Shown here in pieces: positions 25,083 through 33,790 of a stretch of 64,000 nt of DNA. Below the pieces are notes generated by a model. The model was not told the DNA's origin. It searched no databases and worked only from the letters and a program-made list of their open reading frames with translations. Both the position numbers and the translations under genes were made by a program. Source of the DNA: Flavobacterium acetivorans (GTDB taxonomy: Bacteria > Bacteroidota > Bacteroidia > Flavobacteriales > Flavobacteriaceae); NCBI RefSeq assembly GCF_020911885.1, contig NZ_CP087132.1, forward strand, positions 2,976,001 to 3,040,000, in the 5' to 3' direction. The stretch's first letter is position 1; every line of letters begins with the position of its first letter.

Positions 25083-25430
25083 ATGCCCCCAATAGACCTT
25101 TTAAAATTCATGTTACCTGACTTTTTAGTAGATCACTTTGAAGTGGTTTCTTCTACTAACACAGAAGAAATAGTACACCTATATTTTGAAGAGAATGCCA
25201 AGCCTCCAAAAGAATTTGATACACTGGAACTAGTATCAAAGGGCTTTCAGGATGAGATAACCATTCAGGATTTCCCTCTCAGAGGTAAATATGTATATCT
25301 ACATATAAAAAGACGTCGCTGGACAAATAAGACAACAGGCGAAATTCTTAAAAGAGATTGGAATTTAGTTGCTAAAGGAACCCGCATGACTCAAGAGTTT
25401 GCGGCTTTTTTAAAAGAAATTAATAGATAA
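25083..25430 (+). CDS. ISAon1-type transposase, N-terminal region protein
   Basis: A 115-residue protein that corresponds to the separate N-region frame of ISAon1-group elements. It has an acidic first half and a basic segment (LHIKRRRWTNKTTGEILKRDWNLVAKGTRMTQEFAAFL) that probably binds the IS ends. The catalytic frame follows in the +1 register and its open frame begins within this gene's last 17 bp, so a fused product would need a +1 shift. Confidence 0.7.
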   Translation: MPPIDLLKFMLPDFLVDHFEVVSSTNTEEIVHLYFEENAKPPKEFDTLELVSKGFQDEITIQDFPLRGKYVYLHIKRRRWTNKTTGEILKRDWNLVAKGTRMTQEFAAFLKEINR

Positions 25431-26406
25431 GAGTGCTACTGATTGTCACACCATTGGTGGTTTCTTCGGAGTCAACGGAAAGAAACTCCAACGACAATAT
25501 AAAAAACACCTGAGTTCCTTTAATGCTTGGGCTCCACGAGAACATGCACATCAATGGATTGTTTACCCTGAAAATATGGGCACCCATTTATCAATTGACG
25601 AAGTAGCTTTGTCTCAGGGTGAACTTTATACTATTGTAACCAACAAGAAGTTCAAAGGTAAAAAAGGTTCCTTAGTTGCCATTGTTGCTGGAACAAAGGC
25701 AGATAAAGTCATAGAACATATCAGAAAGATTGATTACAAGAAGAGAAGCTGTGTCAAAGAAATAACACTTGACATGGCTAATTCTATGAAATTGATCTCT
25801 AAAAGATGTTTCCCTAAAGCCACACAGGTAACAGATAGATTTCATGTCCAAAAACTGGCACTGGAAGCCTTACAAGAGATTAGGATTAAACATCGATGGG
25901 AGGCTATGGATTTTGAGAATCAATTGATATTGAAAGCCAAAAGAGAGAATCAAACCTATATTCCGGAGCTCTTAGCTAACGGTGACTCTGTAAAACAGCT
26001 ATTAGCCAGGAGTCGATATGCACTTTATAAATCTCGCGAAAAATGGACTGAGAATCAAAATGAAAGAGCTCAATTATTATTTGGACTATATCCAGATATA
26101 AAAACAGCCTATTATCTAAGCCAACAACTTCGAGGTATCTACAATAGCAACAATGACAAGCACATTGCGATGACTAAACTAGCACATTGGTATAGGAATG
26201 TAGAGGAATCTGGTTTTAAAAACTTCAATATTCTACTCAATACTATAACTTTCAATTACCGGTCAATCTTAAACTACTTTGATAATAGAAGTACCAATGC
26301 TTCTGCTGAATCTTTCAATGCAAAAATAAAAGCCTTTAGAAGTCAGTTTAGAGGAGTAAGGAAAATAGATTTCTTCTTGTTCAGATTATCTAATCTTTTT
26401 GCCTAA
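25414..26406 (+). CDS. ISAon1-type transposase, catalytic region
   Basis: DDE transposase of the ISL3-like group. The sequence shows LSIDEVALSQGELYTIV (first Asp), ITLDMANSMKLISKRCFPKATQVTDRFHVQKLA (second Asp region and DRFHV, typical of ISL3), and a C-terminal STNASAESFNAKIKAFRSQFRGVR with the catalytic Glu. The first in-frame ATG is 25576, but homologous-looking sequence extends upstream to 25414 (DCHTIGGFFGVNGKKLQRQYKK...), so translation probably begins by coupling or frameshift from the first frame. The frame is intact and the element could be active. Confidence 0.8.
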   Translation, partial: KKLIDKSATDCHTIGGFFGVNGKKLQRQYKKHLSSFNAWAPREHAHQWIVYPENMGTHLSIDEVALSQGELYTIVTNKKFKGKKGSLVAIVAGTKADKVIEHIRKIDYKKRSCVKEITLDMANSMKLISKRCFPKATQVTDRFHVQKLALEALQEIRIKHRWEAMDFENQLILKAKRENQTYIPELLANGDSVKQLLARSRYALYKSREKWTENQNERAQLLFGLYPDIKTAYYLSQQLRGIYNSNNDKHIAMTKLAHWYRNVEESGFKNFNILLNTITFNYRSILNYFDNRSTNASAESFNAKIKAFRSQFRGVRKIDFFLFRLSNLFA

Positions 26407-26486
26407 TCCCCCAACTTTTGCGCATGATCCTTTTAAATTTCACAGCTTGTCGCATTGATCCAAAAAAAGGCTAAAGTATAAAACAA

Positions 26487-26516
26487 AAAAAAACTCCAAT
26501 ATTTCTATTGGAGTTT
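26487..26516 (-). terminator. Terminator after tRNA-Val
   Basis: AAAAAACTCCAATA, 4-nt loop, TATTGGAGTTTT. The T-run side suits the minus-strand tRNA. Confidence 0.65.
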
Positions 26517-26518
26517 TG

Positions 26519-26593
26519 TGGGCGATGAGGGGTTCGAACCCCCGACCCCCTCGGTGTAAACGAGGTGCTCTGAACCAGCTGAGCTAATCGCCC
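26519..26593 (-). tRNA. tRNA-Val (anticodon TAC)
   Basis: The minus strand reads GGGCGATTAGCTCAGCTGG and onward as a full cloverleaf: acceptor GGGCGAT/ATCGCCC, D-loop with AGCTCAGCTGG, anticodon stem CTCGT/ACGAG with loop TTTACAC (anticodon TAC), and T-arm GGGTTCGAACCCC. No CCA is encoded. Its 3' end faces the accessory region, the usual orientation for a tRNA used as an integration site. Confidence 0.95.
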
Positions 26594-26754
26594 TAATGCA
26601 TTCGGGTTATTTTCATTTCCTTATTGCGAGTGCAAATATACAGCTAGATTTGGTATTTGCAAGCAAAAAATTAAAATAAATTAATAAAATTTCACCCTGA
26701 AAACCCTTACCACTCATTAACAGCTGTTTAAGAAAACATTCCCTAAGAATGTTT

Positions 26755-26785
26755 TTTGTAATCCATGCTTATAGTAGTACATTTG
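26755..26785 (+). promoter_or_regulatory. Promoter of the ABC transporter gene
   Basis: TTTG (26755-26758), 19 nt, TACATTTG (26778-26785): both boxes match the Bacteroidetes consensus. It lies after an upstream in-frame ATG at 26765, which argues for the start at 26804. Confidence 0.75.
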
Positions 26786-26803
26786 CAGCATAAACATCAA
26801 ATA

Positions 26804-28591
26804 ATGGCAAGGTTCAAAGAAAACGATTTACCAAAATCAAAAATTACAGCAAGTTCTCTCAATAAAGCAAAAATCATTTTTAGATATGCAGGCAATAATA
26901 GTTGGAAATTCTATGTAGGTCTGATCTTTTTATTACTCACCAGTGTTACCGCATTGGCTTTCCCTAAATTCATGGGAATGTTAGTGGATTGTGTCAATAA
27001 AAAAGACAGTCAGCTAGCGAATCAAATTGCACTGGGACTAGGACTAGTTTTAATTTTACAATCCGTTTTTTCTTTTTTCAGGTTGTCTTTGTTTGTTAAT
27101 TTTACCGAAAATACCCTAGCTAATGTTCGATTAGCATTGTATACCAATCTGGTAAAACTGCCGATGACATTCTTCTCTCAAAAACGGGTTGGAGAACTAA
27201 ACAGTAGAATCAGCAATGACATCACCCAGATTCAGGATACCTTAACCACTACAATAGCCGAATTCCTGCGCCAGTTTATACTCATTATTGGAAGTTTCAT
27301 TATGCTGGCCAGTATCAATGTTAAATTGACCATCATGATGATTTCGGTAGTACCTCTAGTGGGAGTGGCAGCTGTTTTCTTTGGTCGTTTTATTAGAAAA
27401 TATTCTAAAAAAGTGCAAGATCAGGTTGCCGAAAGTCAGGTTGTAGTTGAAGAAACCATGCAAGGAATAAGCATTGTAAAGGCTTTCGCCAATGAATGGT
27501 ACGAAATAGCGCGTTACAAAGATAAAATTAAAGAAGTAGTCAAAGTGGCAATCAAAGGAGGACAACTCAGGGGTTATTTTGCATCCTTTATAATCATTTG
27601 TTTATTTGGAACTATTGTAGCAGTGGTTTGGTACGGTGTTCAGCTGAGTATTGCAGGCGAAATCACCGTGGGCGAATTGTTTACCTTCATATTGTACTCC
27701 AGCTATGTAGGCGCCTCTTCGGGCGGGATTGCGGAGTTGTATGCCCAAGTTCAAAAAGCAATTGGTGCTACGGAACGTGTTTTCGAACTATTGGAAGAAA
27801 AACCAGAAAAAATCAGCGCAAGTCCTAACACAACTTCTCTAGAAAAAATACAAGGGAATGTCAGCTTCAAGAATGTGGCCTTCAGCTATCCTTCCAGAAA
27901 AGAAATTAAAGTTTTAAAAAATGTCAATTTCACTGCTAATTTTGGACAAAAGATTGCTATTGTTGGACCAAGCGGTGTTGGAAAATCGACTATCGCTTCT
28001 TTATTATTGCGCTTTTATGATATAGAAGGTGGTGAAATATTAGTAGACGGAAAAAACATTTACGATTTTGATTTGGAGAATCTTCGTGGCAACATGAGCA
28101 TTGTTCCGCAAGATGTTATTTTATTTGGCGGAACCATAAAAGAGAATATCGCTTACGGAAAACCCGATGCTACAGAAGAAGAAATCTTAACGGCAGCAAA
28201 ACAAGCCAATGCTTTTAACTTTATCGAAAGTTTCCCTGAAAAATTTGAAACCGTTGTAGGAGAAAGAGGGATCAAATTATCTGGAGGTCAAAGACAGCGT
28301 ATTGCTATTGCCCGTGCTTTGCTTAAAAATCCAAGCATTTTGATTCTGGATGAAGCCACTTCGTCTTTAGACAGTGAAAGCGAAAAACTGGTTCAGGAAG
28401 CCTTAGAGATTTTGATGGAAGGCAGAACGAGTATCATTATTGCTCACCGTCTTTCTACCATTCGTAGCGCCGATCAAATTCTGGTTCTTGATAAAGGCGA
28501 AATTACGGAACAGGGAACGCATCAGGAATTAATTGCTTTGGAAAACGGTATTTATAAAAATTTAAGCAACCTACAGTTCAGTAATTCTTAA
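26804..28591 (+). CDS. MsbA-like ABC transporter, fused permease and ATPase
   Basis: A 595-residue half-transporter of the inner membrane, working as a homodimer to export lipids or drugs. The N-terminal 310 residues hold six membrane segments; the ATPase follows with Walker A GPSGVGKST (about residue 388), signature LSGGQRQRIAIARALL (about 491) and Walker B ILILDEATSS. The start was chosen at 26804 rather than 26765 because the promoter -7 box overlaps the extra codons. Lipid A/MsbA-type function is a guess by similarity; multidrug export is equally possible. It is monocistronic, with a bidirectional terminator after it. Confidence 0.92.
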   Translation: MARFKENDLPKSKITASSLNKAKIIFRYAGNNSWKFYVGLIFLLLTSVTALAFPKFMGMLVDCVNKKDSQLANQIALGLGLVLILQSVFSFFRLSLFVNFTENTLANVRLALYTNLVKLPMTFFSQKRVGELNSRISNDITQIQDTLTTTIAEFLRQFILIIGSFIMLASINVKLTIMMISVVPLVGVAAVFFGRFIRKYSKKVQDQVAESQVVVEETMQGISIVKAFANEWYEIARYKDKIKEVVKVAIKGGQLRGYFASFIIICLFGTIVAVVWYGVQLSIAGEITVGELFTFILYSSYVGASSGGIAELYAQVQKAIGATERVFELLEEKPEKISASPNTTSLEKIQGNVSFKNVAFSYPSRKEIKVLKNVNFTANFGQKIAIVGPSGVGKSTIASLLLRFYDIEGGEILVDGKNIYDFDLENLRGNMSIVPQDVILFGGTIKENIAYGKPDATEEEILTAAKQANAFNFIESFPEKFETVVGERGIKLSGGQRQRIAIARALLKNPSILILDEATSSLDSESEKLVQEALEILMEGRTSIIIAHRLSTIRSADQILVLDKGEITEQGTHQELIALENGIYKNLSNLQFSNS

Positions 28592-28615
28592 GATTTACTT
28601 ACTTATTTGACCTAA

Positions 28616-28653
28616 AAAAAACTCCATTCGACAAAAACGAATGGAGTTTTTTT
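28616..28653. terminator. Bidirectional terminator
   Basis: AAAAACTCCATTCG, 7-nt loop, CGAATGGAGTTTTT; 14-bp perfect stem between the convergent ABC transporter and proline dehydrogenase genes. Confidence 0.85.
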
Positions 28654-28692
28654 ATTTACACCGTTTTCTGAATAATCACTGAAAACTAATTT

Positions 28693-29862
28693 TTATTTCC
28701 CTTTTCTTCTGTCGCGTTCTGTTTTTATCAATGTCAATTCGCGATTGGTTTGTCCGGCAACAGAAGTATTTTCCTCGGCACGGCGAATCAAGTAAGGCAT
28801 AACATCTTTTACAGGTCCAAACGGCAAATATTTGGCTACATTGTAACCATTAGCCGCAAGATTATAGCTGATATTATCGCTCATTCCGTACAGTTGACCA
28901 AACCAAATTCTATCGTCATTGGCTTTTACCCCATTCTTTTTCATGAGATCCATCAACTTATAGGTACTTTCCTCATTATGAGTACCTGCAAAAATGGCCA
29001 TTTTGTCTAAATGTTCCAGCATGTAAAGTACCGCTGCATCATAGTTAACATCAGTAGCCTCTTTAGAGGAACAAATAGGTGATTTATACCCTTTTTCTTC
29101 TGCTCTTACATTTTCTTTTTCCATATAAGCCCCTCGTACTAATTTCATTCCAATGTAGAAACCTTCTTCTTTTGCTTGTTCGTGCAATTTTTTCAAATAA
29201 TCCAATCGATCCCAACGGTACATTTGAAGTGTATTAAAGACAATCGCTTTTTCTTTATTGTATTTGCGCATCATGTCGGTAACCAAATCATCGGCCGCAT
29301 CTTGCATCCAACTTTCCTCTCCATCAATAAGTAAAGCCACATTTTTTTTATACGCTTCGCTGCAAATCAAATCAAAACGAGCCACTACTCTATTCCATTC
29401 TTCTTGCTCGCTAGAACTTAAGGCTTGTTTTTCGCCTATCTTCTCATACAATTCAAACCTTCCAAGTCCTGTAGGTTTAAAAACCGCAAAGGGTATCGCT
29501 TGACGCTCCTGAGCAAAATCAATTGTTTTTAAGGTCATTTTTAGCGCTGCATCAAACTGATCCTCTTCCTCTTTTCCTTCAACAGAATAATCCAAAACCG
29601 AAGAAACTCCTTTGGTATACATTTTATCCACCACCGAAAGACAGTCATTTTCGTTTACTCCTCCGCAGAAATGATCAAAAACTGTAGCACGAATTAGTTT
29701 TTCTACCGGGAGATGAGCTTTCAAAGCAAAATTGGTAACCGCCGTACCAATTCGAACCAAAGGCTGGTTTGCAATCATTTTAAAAAGAAAGTAAGCCCTA
29801 TCCAGTTCCGTATCGCTTTTTAACGAAAAGGCAACCTCCGTATTATTAAATATTTTTTCCAT
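28693..29862 (-). CDS. Proline dehydrogenase
   Basis: A 389-residue FAD enzyme that oxidises proline to 1-pyrroline-5-carboxylate, the first step of proline catabolism. It is a stand-alone PRODH of the eukaryote-like type found in Bacteroidetes, not PutA. Characteristic stretches are GMKLVRGAYMEKENVRAEEKGYKSPI, FAGTHNEESTY and the C-terminal YLPFGPVKDVMPYLIRRAEEN, which contains the proline-binding RR pair. The start at 29862 (MEKIFNN) is preferred to the upstream ATG at 29916 because a TATATTTG -7 element lies at 29889-29882. Confidence 0.93.
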   Translation of the reverse strand: MEKIFNNTEVAFSLKSDTELDRAYFLFKMIANQPLVRIGTAVTNFALKAHLPVEKLIRATVFDHFCGGVNENDCLSVVDKMYTKGVSSVLDYSVEGKEEEDQFDAALKMTLKTIDFAQERQAIPFAVFKPTGLGRFELYEKIGEKQALSSSEQEEWNRVVARFDLICSEAYKKNVALLIDGEESWMQDAADDLVTDMMRKYNKEKAIVFNTLQMYRWDRLDYLKKLHEQAKEEGFYIGMKLVRGAYMEKENVRAEEKGYKSPICSSKEATDVNYDAAVLYMLEHLDKMAIFAGTHNEESTYKLMDLMKKNGVKANDDRIWFGQLYGMSDNISYNLAANGYNVAKYLPFGPVKDVMPYLIRRAEENTSVAGQTNRELTLIKTERDRRKGK

Positions 29863-29881
29863 TTTTTGTGAAATTTTTGTA

Positions 29882-29889
29882 CAAATATA
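29882..29889 (-). promoter_or_regulatory. -7 element of proline dehydrogenase
   Basis: TATATTTG on the minus strand, 20 bp before the chosen ATG. Confidence 0.5.
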
Positions 29890-29954
29890 AACAGAGTTTC
29901 GAATATAGTTTAGCAAAAATTACCTTATTTTGCACATTCATTTAATCTAAGAAA

Positions 29955-31022
29955 ATGCAAACTATTCTAGCCAACAACTACCCGATACATTTCAATGAAA
30001 AAGCATACGAAGCGCTTAATCTTCATTTAAAAGAAAATAAATATTCCAACCTATTTATTATTGTTGACAGCAATACCAATGAATTTTGTCTGCCACAATT
30101 CCTTCCATATTTAGAAACGGATTTGACTATAGAAATAATTGAATTTGAAGCTGGAGAAGAAAATAAAAATATCGAAACCTGCGTACAGATTTGGAACGTA
30201 TTAACTGAACTTGGTGCTGACCGAAAAAGCCTTGTCATCAACCTTGGTGGTGGCGTAGTGACTGATTTAGGTGGATTTGTCGCTTCGACTTTCAAGCGTG
30301 GCGTAGATTTTATTCATATTCCCACTACCTTATTATCTATGGTTGACGCATCTGTAGGCGGGAAAAACGGTGTTGATCTGGGAAATTTAAAGAACCAAAT
30401 TGGTGTTATTAATGTCCCTACTATGGTTCTTATTGATACCCATTATTTAGAAACCGTTCCGCAAAACGAAATGCGTTCCGGTCTTGCCGAAATGTTGAAA
30501 CACGGCTTGATATACGACAAGGAATATTGGGAGCAGTTTTTAGATTTAAAAGCGGTTGATTTTGCTGATTTTGACGAATTAATATACCGATCTGTTGTAA
30601 TCAAAAACGAAATCGTTACCCAAGACCCAACAGAAAAGAACATCCGAAAATCATTGAACTTTGGACACACGCTTGGTCATGCCATTGAAAGTTATTTTTT
30701 AGAGAATCAAAACAAGACAACCTTATTGCATGGCGAAGCCATTGCTGCAGGAATGATCTTGGAAAGTTATATCTCTTTGCATAAAAAATTAATCAACAAA
30801 GAAGAGTTCCTACAAATAAAAGCAACAATAAAGTCTATCTTTGATGATATCGTGTTTAGCGATAATGACCTTGCACCTATCCTTGAATTACTGATTCATG
30901 ATAAAAAAAACGAGTATGGTACTATTCAGTTTGCTTTAATACAAGGTATTGGCAAAATAAAGATAGACCAATCCGTTGAAAATGAATTAATTATCAAGGC
31001 GTTTGATGATTATAAATCTTAA
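29955..31022 (+). CDS. aroB: 3-dehydroquinate synthase
   Basis: A 355-residue NAD- and metal-dependent enzyme that turns DAHP into 3-dehydroquinate in the shikimate pathway. Landmarks are the NAD-binding GGGVVTDLGGFVASTFKRGVDFIHIPTTLLSMVDASVGGKNGVD (about residues 97-140), SGLAEMLKHGLI with the metal ligand Glu, and the metal-binding histidines in NFGHTLGHAIE and LLHGEAIAAGM. Divergent from proline dehydrogenase. Full length and intact. Confidence 0.97.
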   Translation: MQTILANNYPIHFNEKAYEALNLHLKENKYSNLFIIVDSNTNEFCLPQFLPYLETDLTIEIIEFEAGEENKNIETCVQIWNVLTELGADRKSLVINLGGGVVTDLGGFVASTFKRGVDFIHIPTTLLSMVDASVGGKNGVDLGNLKNQIGVINVPTMVLIDTHYLETVPQNEMRSGLAEMLKHGLIYDKEYWEQFLDLKAVDFADFDELIYRSVVIKNEIVTQDPTEKNIRKSLNFGHTLGHAIESYFLENQNKTTLLHGEAIAAGMILESYISLHKKLINKEEFLQIKATIKSIFDDIVFSDNDLAPILELLIHDKKNEYGTIQFALIQGIGKIKIDQSVENELIIKAFDDYKS

Positions 31023-31065
31023 TTATTTTTTTTAAAAAGGATTGCATTAGGTATATATTATTTTT

Positions 31066-31073
31066 TACATTTG
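31066..31073 (+). promoter_or_regulatory. Promoter of the small gene at 31079
   Basis: TACATTTG, preceded by TTG at 31042-31044 with 21 nt between. The predicted start lies at or beside the ATG at 31079, so the transcript is probably leaderless, or the true coding start is downstream. Confidence 0.5.
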
Positions 31074-31078
31074 CCGCA

Positions 31079-31258
31079 ATGAAAAATAATCAAAATCAAC
31101 GAAATTTCCGCACCAATGCGAACAGAAACAATAGATCTTTTTTGAGAATATTGAAACGTTTCTATTCCATTAAGGGTAACTTTAGTTTTGATTTATTTCA
31201 ATATTTAAAATTAGATCCTGAGGAACTTCAGATTATATATGCCAATATTAGAGTTTGA
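31079..31258 (+). CDS. Small basic protein, 59 residues, function unknown
   Basis: Starts MKNNQNQRNFRTNANRNNRS and continues through a second half of more ordinary composition (FDLFQYLKLDPEELQIIYANIRV). It is rich in Asn and Arg at the N-terminus. A good promoter immediately precedes it, and it lies 57 bp before the arginine decarboxylase gene, so it may be the first gene of that transcript. No family is recognised. Coding status is supported by the promoter and the protein-like second half, but not proven. Confidence 0.45.
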   Translation: MKNNQNQRNFRTNANRNNRSFLRILKRFYSIKGNFSFDLFQYLKLDPEELQIIYANIRV

Positions 31259-31314
31259 ATTTTAGTTTGTTTTATTTCTTTCAATTAAATCAATCTAAAA
31301 TCCAATAAACTATA

Positions 31315-32712
31315 ATGAACACAAAATATTCTGACTTAATAAATCAAACTTATTATTTCCCACAAGAAGAATTTACTTTAAACAAAGACAACCTTCAGTT
31401 TCACAATATCGATTTGATGAAACTGGTAGAGAAATACGGTACTCCATTAAAATTTACTTATTTACCTCAAATTTCCAACAACATTAACAAAGCCAAAAGC
31501 TGGTTTCGTAAATCGATGGAAAAAAACAAATACGAGGCCAAATATTATTATTGTTATTGCACTAAAAGCTCTCATTTTGAATTCATTATGAATGAAGCTT
31601 TCAAGAATAATATTCATATTGAAACCTCTTCTGCTTTTGACATTAATATTGTAGAAAATTTAATGACAAACGGAAAAATCAATAAAAGCACTTATATTAT
31701 ATGCAATGGTTTTAAAAGAGACCAATACATAGAAAACATTGCCCGATTGATAAACAATGGTCATAAAAACACCATTCCAATTATTGACAATTACGAAGAA
31801 CTGGATTTACTTCAAGCAGAAATTAAAGGAAAATTCAAAATTGGAATACGTATTGCCGCCGAAGAAGAACCTAAATTTGAGTTCTATACTTCTCGATTAG
31901 GAATTGGATATAAAAACATTGTTAGTTTTTACAAAAAACAAATCCAGGAAAATAAGAATTTGGAACTGAAAATGTTACACTTTTTTATCAATACCGGAAT
32001 CAATGACAATGCTTATTACTGGAATGAATTAGTAAAATGTATCAAAGTTTACATTGCACTAAAAAAAGAATGCCCTACTCTAGATGGATTGAATATTGGT
32101 GGAGGATTTCCCATTAAAAACTCTTTGACATTTGAGTATGATTATCAATACATGATTGACGAAATCATCAATCAAATAAAAATAGCTTGTGATGAAGCTG
32201 AAGTCGACGTTCCTAATATATTTACCGAATTTGGTTCTTTCACCGTAGGAGAAAGCGGTGGAGCTATTTACCAAATTTTGTATCAAAAACAACAGAACGA
32301 CAGAGAAAAATGGAACATGATTGATTCTTCTTTCATTACCACTTTACCGGATACTTGGGCTATTAATAAGCGCTTTATTATGCTGGCAGTTAATCGCTGG
32401 AATGATACCTATGAAAGAGTATTATTAGGCGGACTGACTTGTGATAGTGATGACTATTACAACTCTGAGCAAAATATGAATGCCATTTATTTGCCAAAAT
32501 ACAATAAAGAAAAACCTTTGTACATTGGTTTTTTCAATACAGGAGCTTATCAGGAAACCATTGGAGGCTATGGCGGTTTGCACCACTGCTTAATCCCACA
32601 GCCCAAACATATTCTAATTGACAGGGATGAAAATGGAATTTTGGCAACGGAAGTATTCTCAGAACAGCAAACATCCGAAGACGTTTTAAAAATATTAGGT
32701 TACAATAAATAA
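31315..32712 (+). CDS. Arginine decarboxylase, PLP fold III
   Basis: A 465-residue pyridoxal-phosphate decarboxylase of the alanine-racemase-fold (DapDC/SpeA) family. It probably converts arginine to agmatine for polyamine synthesis. Visible are the PLP-lysine segment YYYCYCTKSSHF (about residues 75-86), the phosphate-binding LNIGGGFP (about 260), EFGSFTVGESG, and the C-terminal CDSDDY plus YQETIGGYGG motif with substrate-binding residues. It is shorter than E. coli SpeA (about 630-660) and matches the flavobacterial form. It is followed by a deoxyhypusine synthase-like gene, the usual polyamine linkage in these bacteria. Lysine/ornithine or carboxynorspermidine decarboxylase activity cannot be ruled out. 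Confidence 0.8.
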   Translation: MNTKYSDLINQTYYFPQEEFTLNKDNLQFHNIDLMKLVEKYGTPLKFTYLPQISNNINKAKSWFRKSMEKNKYEAKYYYCYCTKSSHFEFIMNEAFKNNIHIETSSAFDINIVENLMTNGKINKSTYIICNGFKRDQYIENIARLINNGHKNTIPIIDNYEELDLLQAEIKGKFKIGIRIAAEEEPKFEFYTSRLGIGYKNIVSFYKKQIQENKNLELKMLHFFINTGINDNAYYWNELVKCIKVYIALKKECPTLDGLNIGGGFPIKNSLTFEYDYQYMIDEIINQIKIACDEAEVDVPNIFTEFGSFTVGESGGAIYQILYQKQQNDREKWNMIDSSFITTLPDTWAINKRFIMLAVNRWNDTYERVLLGGLTCDSDDYYNSEQNMNAIYLPKYNKEKPLYIGFFNTGAYQETIGGYGGLHHCLIPQPKHILIDRDENGILATEVFSEQQTSEDVLKILGYNK

Positions 32713-32752
32713 AAATAATTAAATTACAGTATCAGCCCATTTGAAAAATCAT

Positions 32753-32760
32753 TATATTTG
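32753..32760 (+). promoter_or_regulatory. -7 element before the deoxyhypusine synthase-like gene
   Basis: TATATTTG, 48 bp before the ATG, so the gene probably has its own promoter although it follows the decarboxylase. Confidence 0.5.
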
Positions 32761-32808
32761 AATATACCCATTCAATGAATTGATTTTTAAATATTTAAAT
32801 CTAACAAC

Positions 32809-33780
32809 ATGAGTAAAGGACCTATCAGTCAGTTTATTGAAAAGCATTATTTACATTTCAATTCTGCATCTTTAGTTGATGCCGCAAAAGCATATGAACA
32901 ACAATTAGCCAACGGTGCCAAAATGATGGTAAGTATGGCTGGAGCTATGAGTACAGCTGAAATTGGAAAGATTTTTGCCGAAATAATCCGTCAGGATAAA
33001 GTTCAAATCATTTCTTGTACCGGTGCCAACCTTGAGGAAGACATCATGAACTTAGTTGCTCATTCTCACTATGAAAGAGTTCCAAATTATCGCGATCTGA
33101 CTCCACAGGACGAATGGGATTTACTAGAAAGAGGCTTAAACCGCGTTACAGATACCTGCATTCCGGAGCATGAAGCATTCCGTCGTTTACAAAAACACAT
33201 TTACAAAATCTGGAAAGATGCTGACGATAAAGGGGAAAGATATTTTCCACATGAATTCATGTATAAAATGTTACTTTCTGGAGTTCTTGAAGAATACTAC
33301 GAAATTGACTTAAAAGACAGCTGGATGTATGCAGCTGCCGAGAAAAACCTACCTATAATTGTACCAGGTTGGGAAGACAGTACCATGGGAAACATCTTTG
33401 CTTCTTATGTGATAAAAGGAGATTTGAAAGCTTCAACCATGAAATCAGGAATTGAATACATGGTATTCTTATCTGATTGGTACCCAAAAAACAGCAGTAA
33501 CGGAATTGGATTCTTTCAAATCGGTGGTGGTATTGCAGGAGATTTCCCTATCTGCGTTGTACCTATGCTATATCAAGATATGGAAATGCATGATGTACCG
33601 TTTTGGAGCTATTTCTGTCAAATCTCTGATTCAACAACCAGTTATGGTTCTTATTCCGGAGCAGTACCTAATGAAAAAATCACTTGGGGTAAATTAGACA
33701 TCAAAACGCCAAAGTTCATCATCGAATCTGATGCTACCATTGTAGCACCTTTAATTTTTGCTTATTTATTAGATTTATAA
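32809..33780 (+). CDS. Deoxyhypusine synthase-like protein
   Basis: A 323-residue NAD-binding enzyme of the DHS family. Typical stretches are MVSMAGAMSTAEIGKIFAEIIRQDKVQIISCTGANLEEDI, the central LPIIVPGWEDSTMGN, and SNGIGFFQIGGGIAGDFPICVVP. Eukaryal DHS uses spermidine to modify eIF5A; bacteria lack eIF5A, and bacterial members probably act as homospermidine synthase-like enzymes that join polyamine units. Location after arginine decarboxylase supports a polyamine role. In many flavobacteria an agmatinase gene sits between the two; here it does not. Confidence 0.88.
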   Translation: MSKGPISQFIEKHYLHFNSASLVDAAKAYEQQLANGAKMMVSMAGAMSTAEIGKIFAEIIRQDKVQIISCTGANLEEDIMNLVAHSHYERVPNYRDLTPQDEWDLLERGLNRVTDTCIPEHEAFRRLQKHIYKIWKDADDKGERYFPHEFMYKMLLSGVLEEYYEIDLKDSWMYAAAEKNLPIIVPGWEDSTMGNIFASYVIKGDLKASTMKSGIEYMVFLSDWYPKNSSNGIGFFQIGGGIAGDFPICVVPMLYQDMEMHDVPFWSYFCQISDSTTSYGSYSGAVPNEKITWGKLDIKTPKFIIESDATIVAPLIFAYLLDL

Positions 33781-33790
33781 TACCATTTTT

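Larger units (their letters stand above)
25014..26461 (+). mobile_element. ISAon1-type (ISL3-like) insertion sequence, 1448 bp
   Basis: Left end GGATCAATCCC (25014) and right end GCATTGATCC (26461) form short inverted repeats of 8-10 bp. It carries two overlapping transposase frames. It begins 5 bp after the right end of a related relict element, so it inserted beside the end of another copy. I see no clear target duplication. It is the last accessory feature before the tRNA-Val gene. Confidence 0.75.

Noticed and set aside
25404..25414. Slippery heptamer T-TTA-AAA near the end of the first IS frame
   Set aside because: It would give a -1 shift, but the second transposase frame is in the +1 register relative to the first, so this heptamer does not join them.
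31079..31258. Reading the 59-residue frame as the leader peptide of an attenuator
   Set aside because: I see no arginine-codon cluster followed by alternative terminator/antiterminator stems before the decarboxylase gene.
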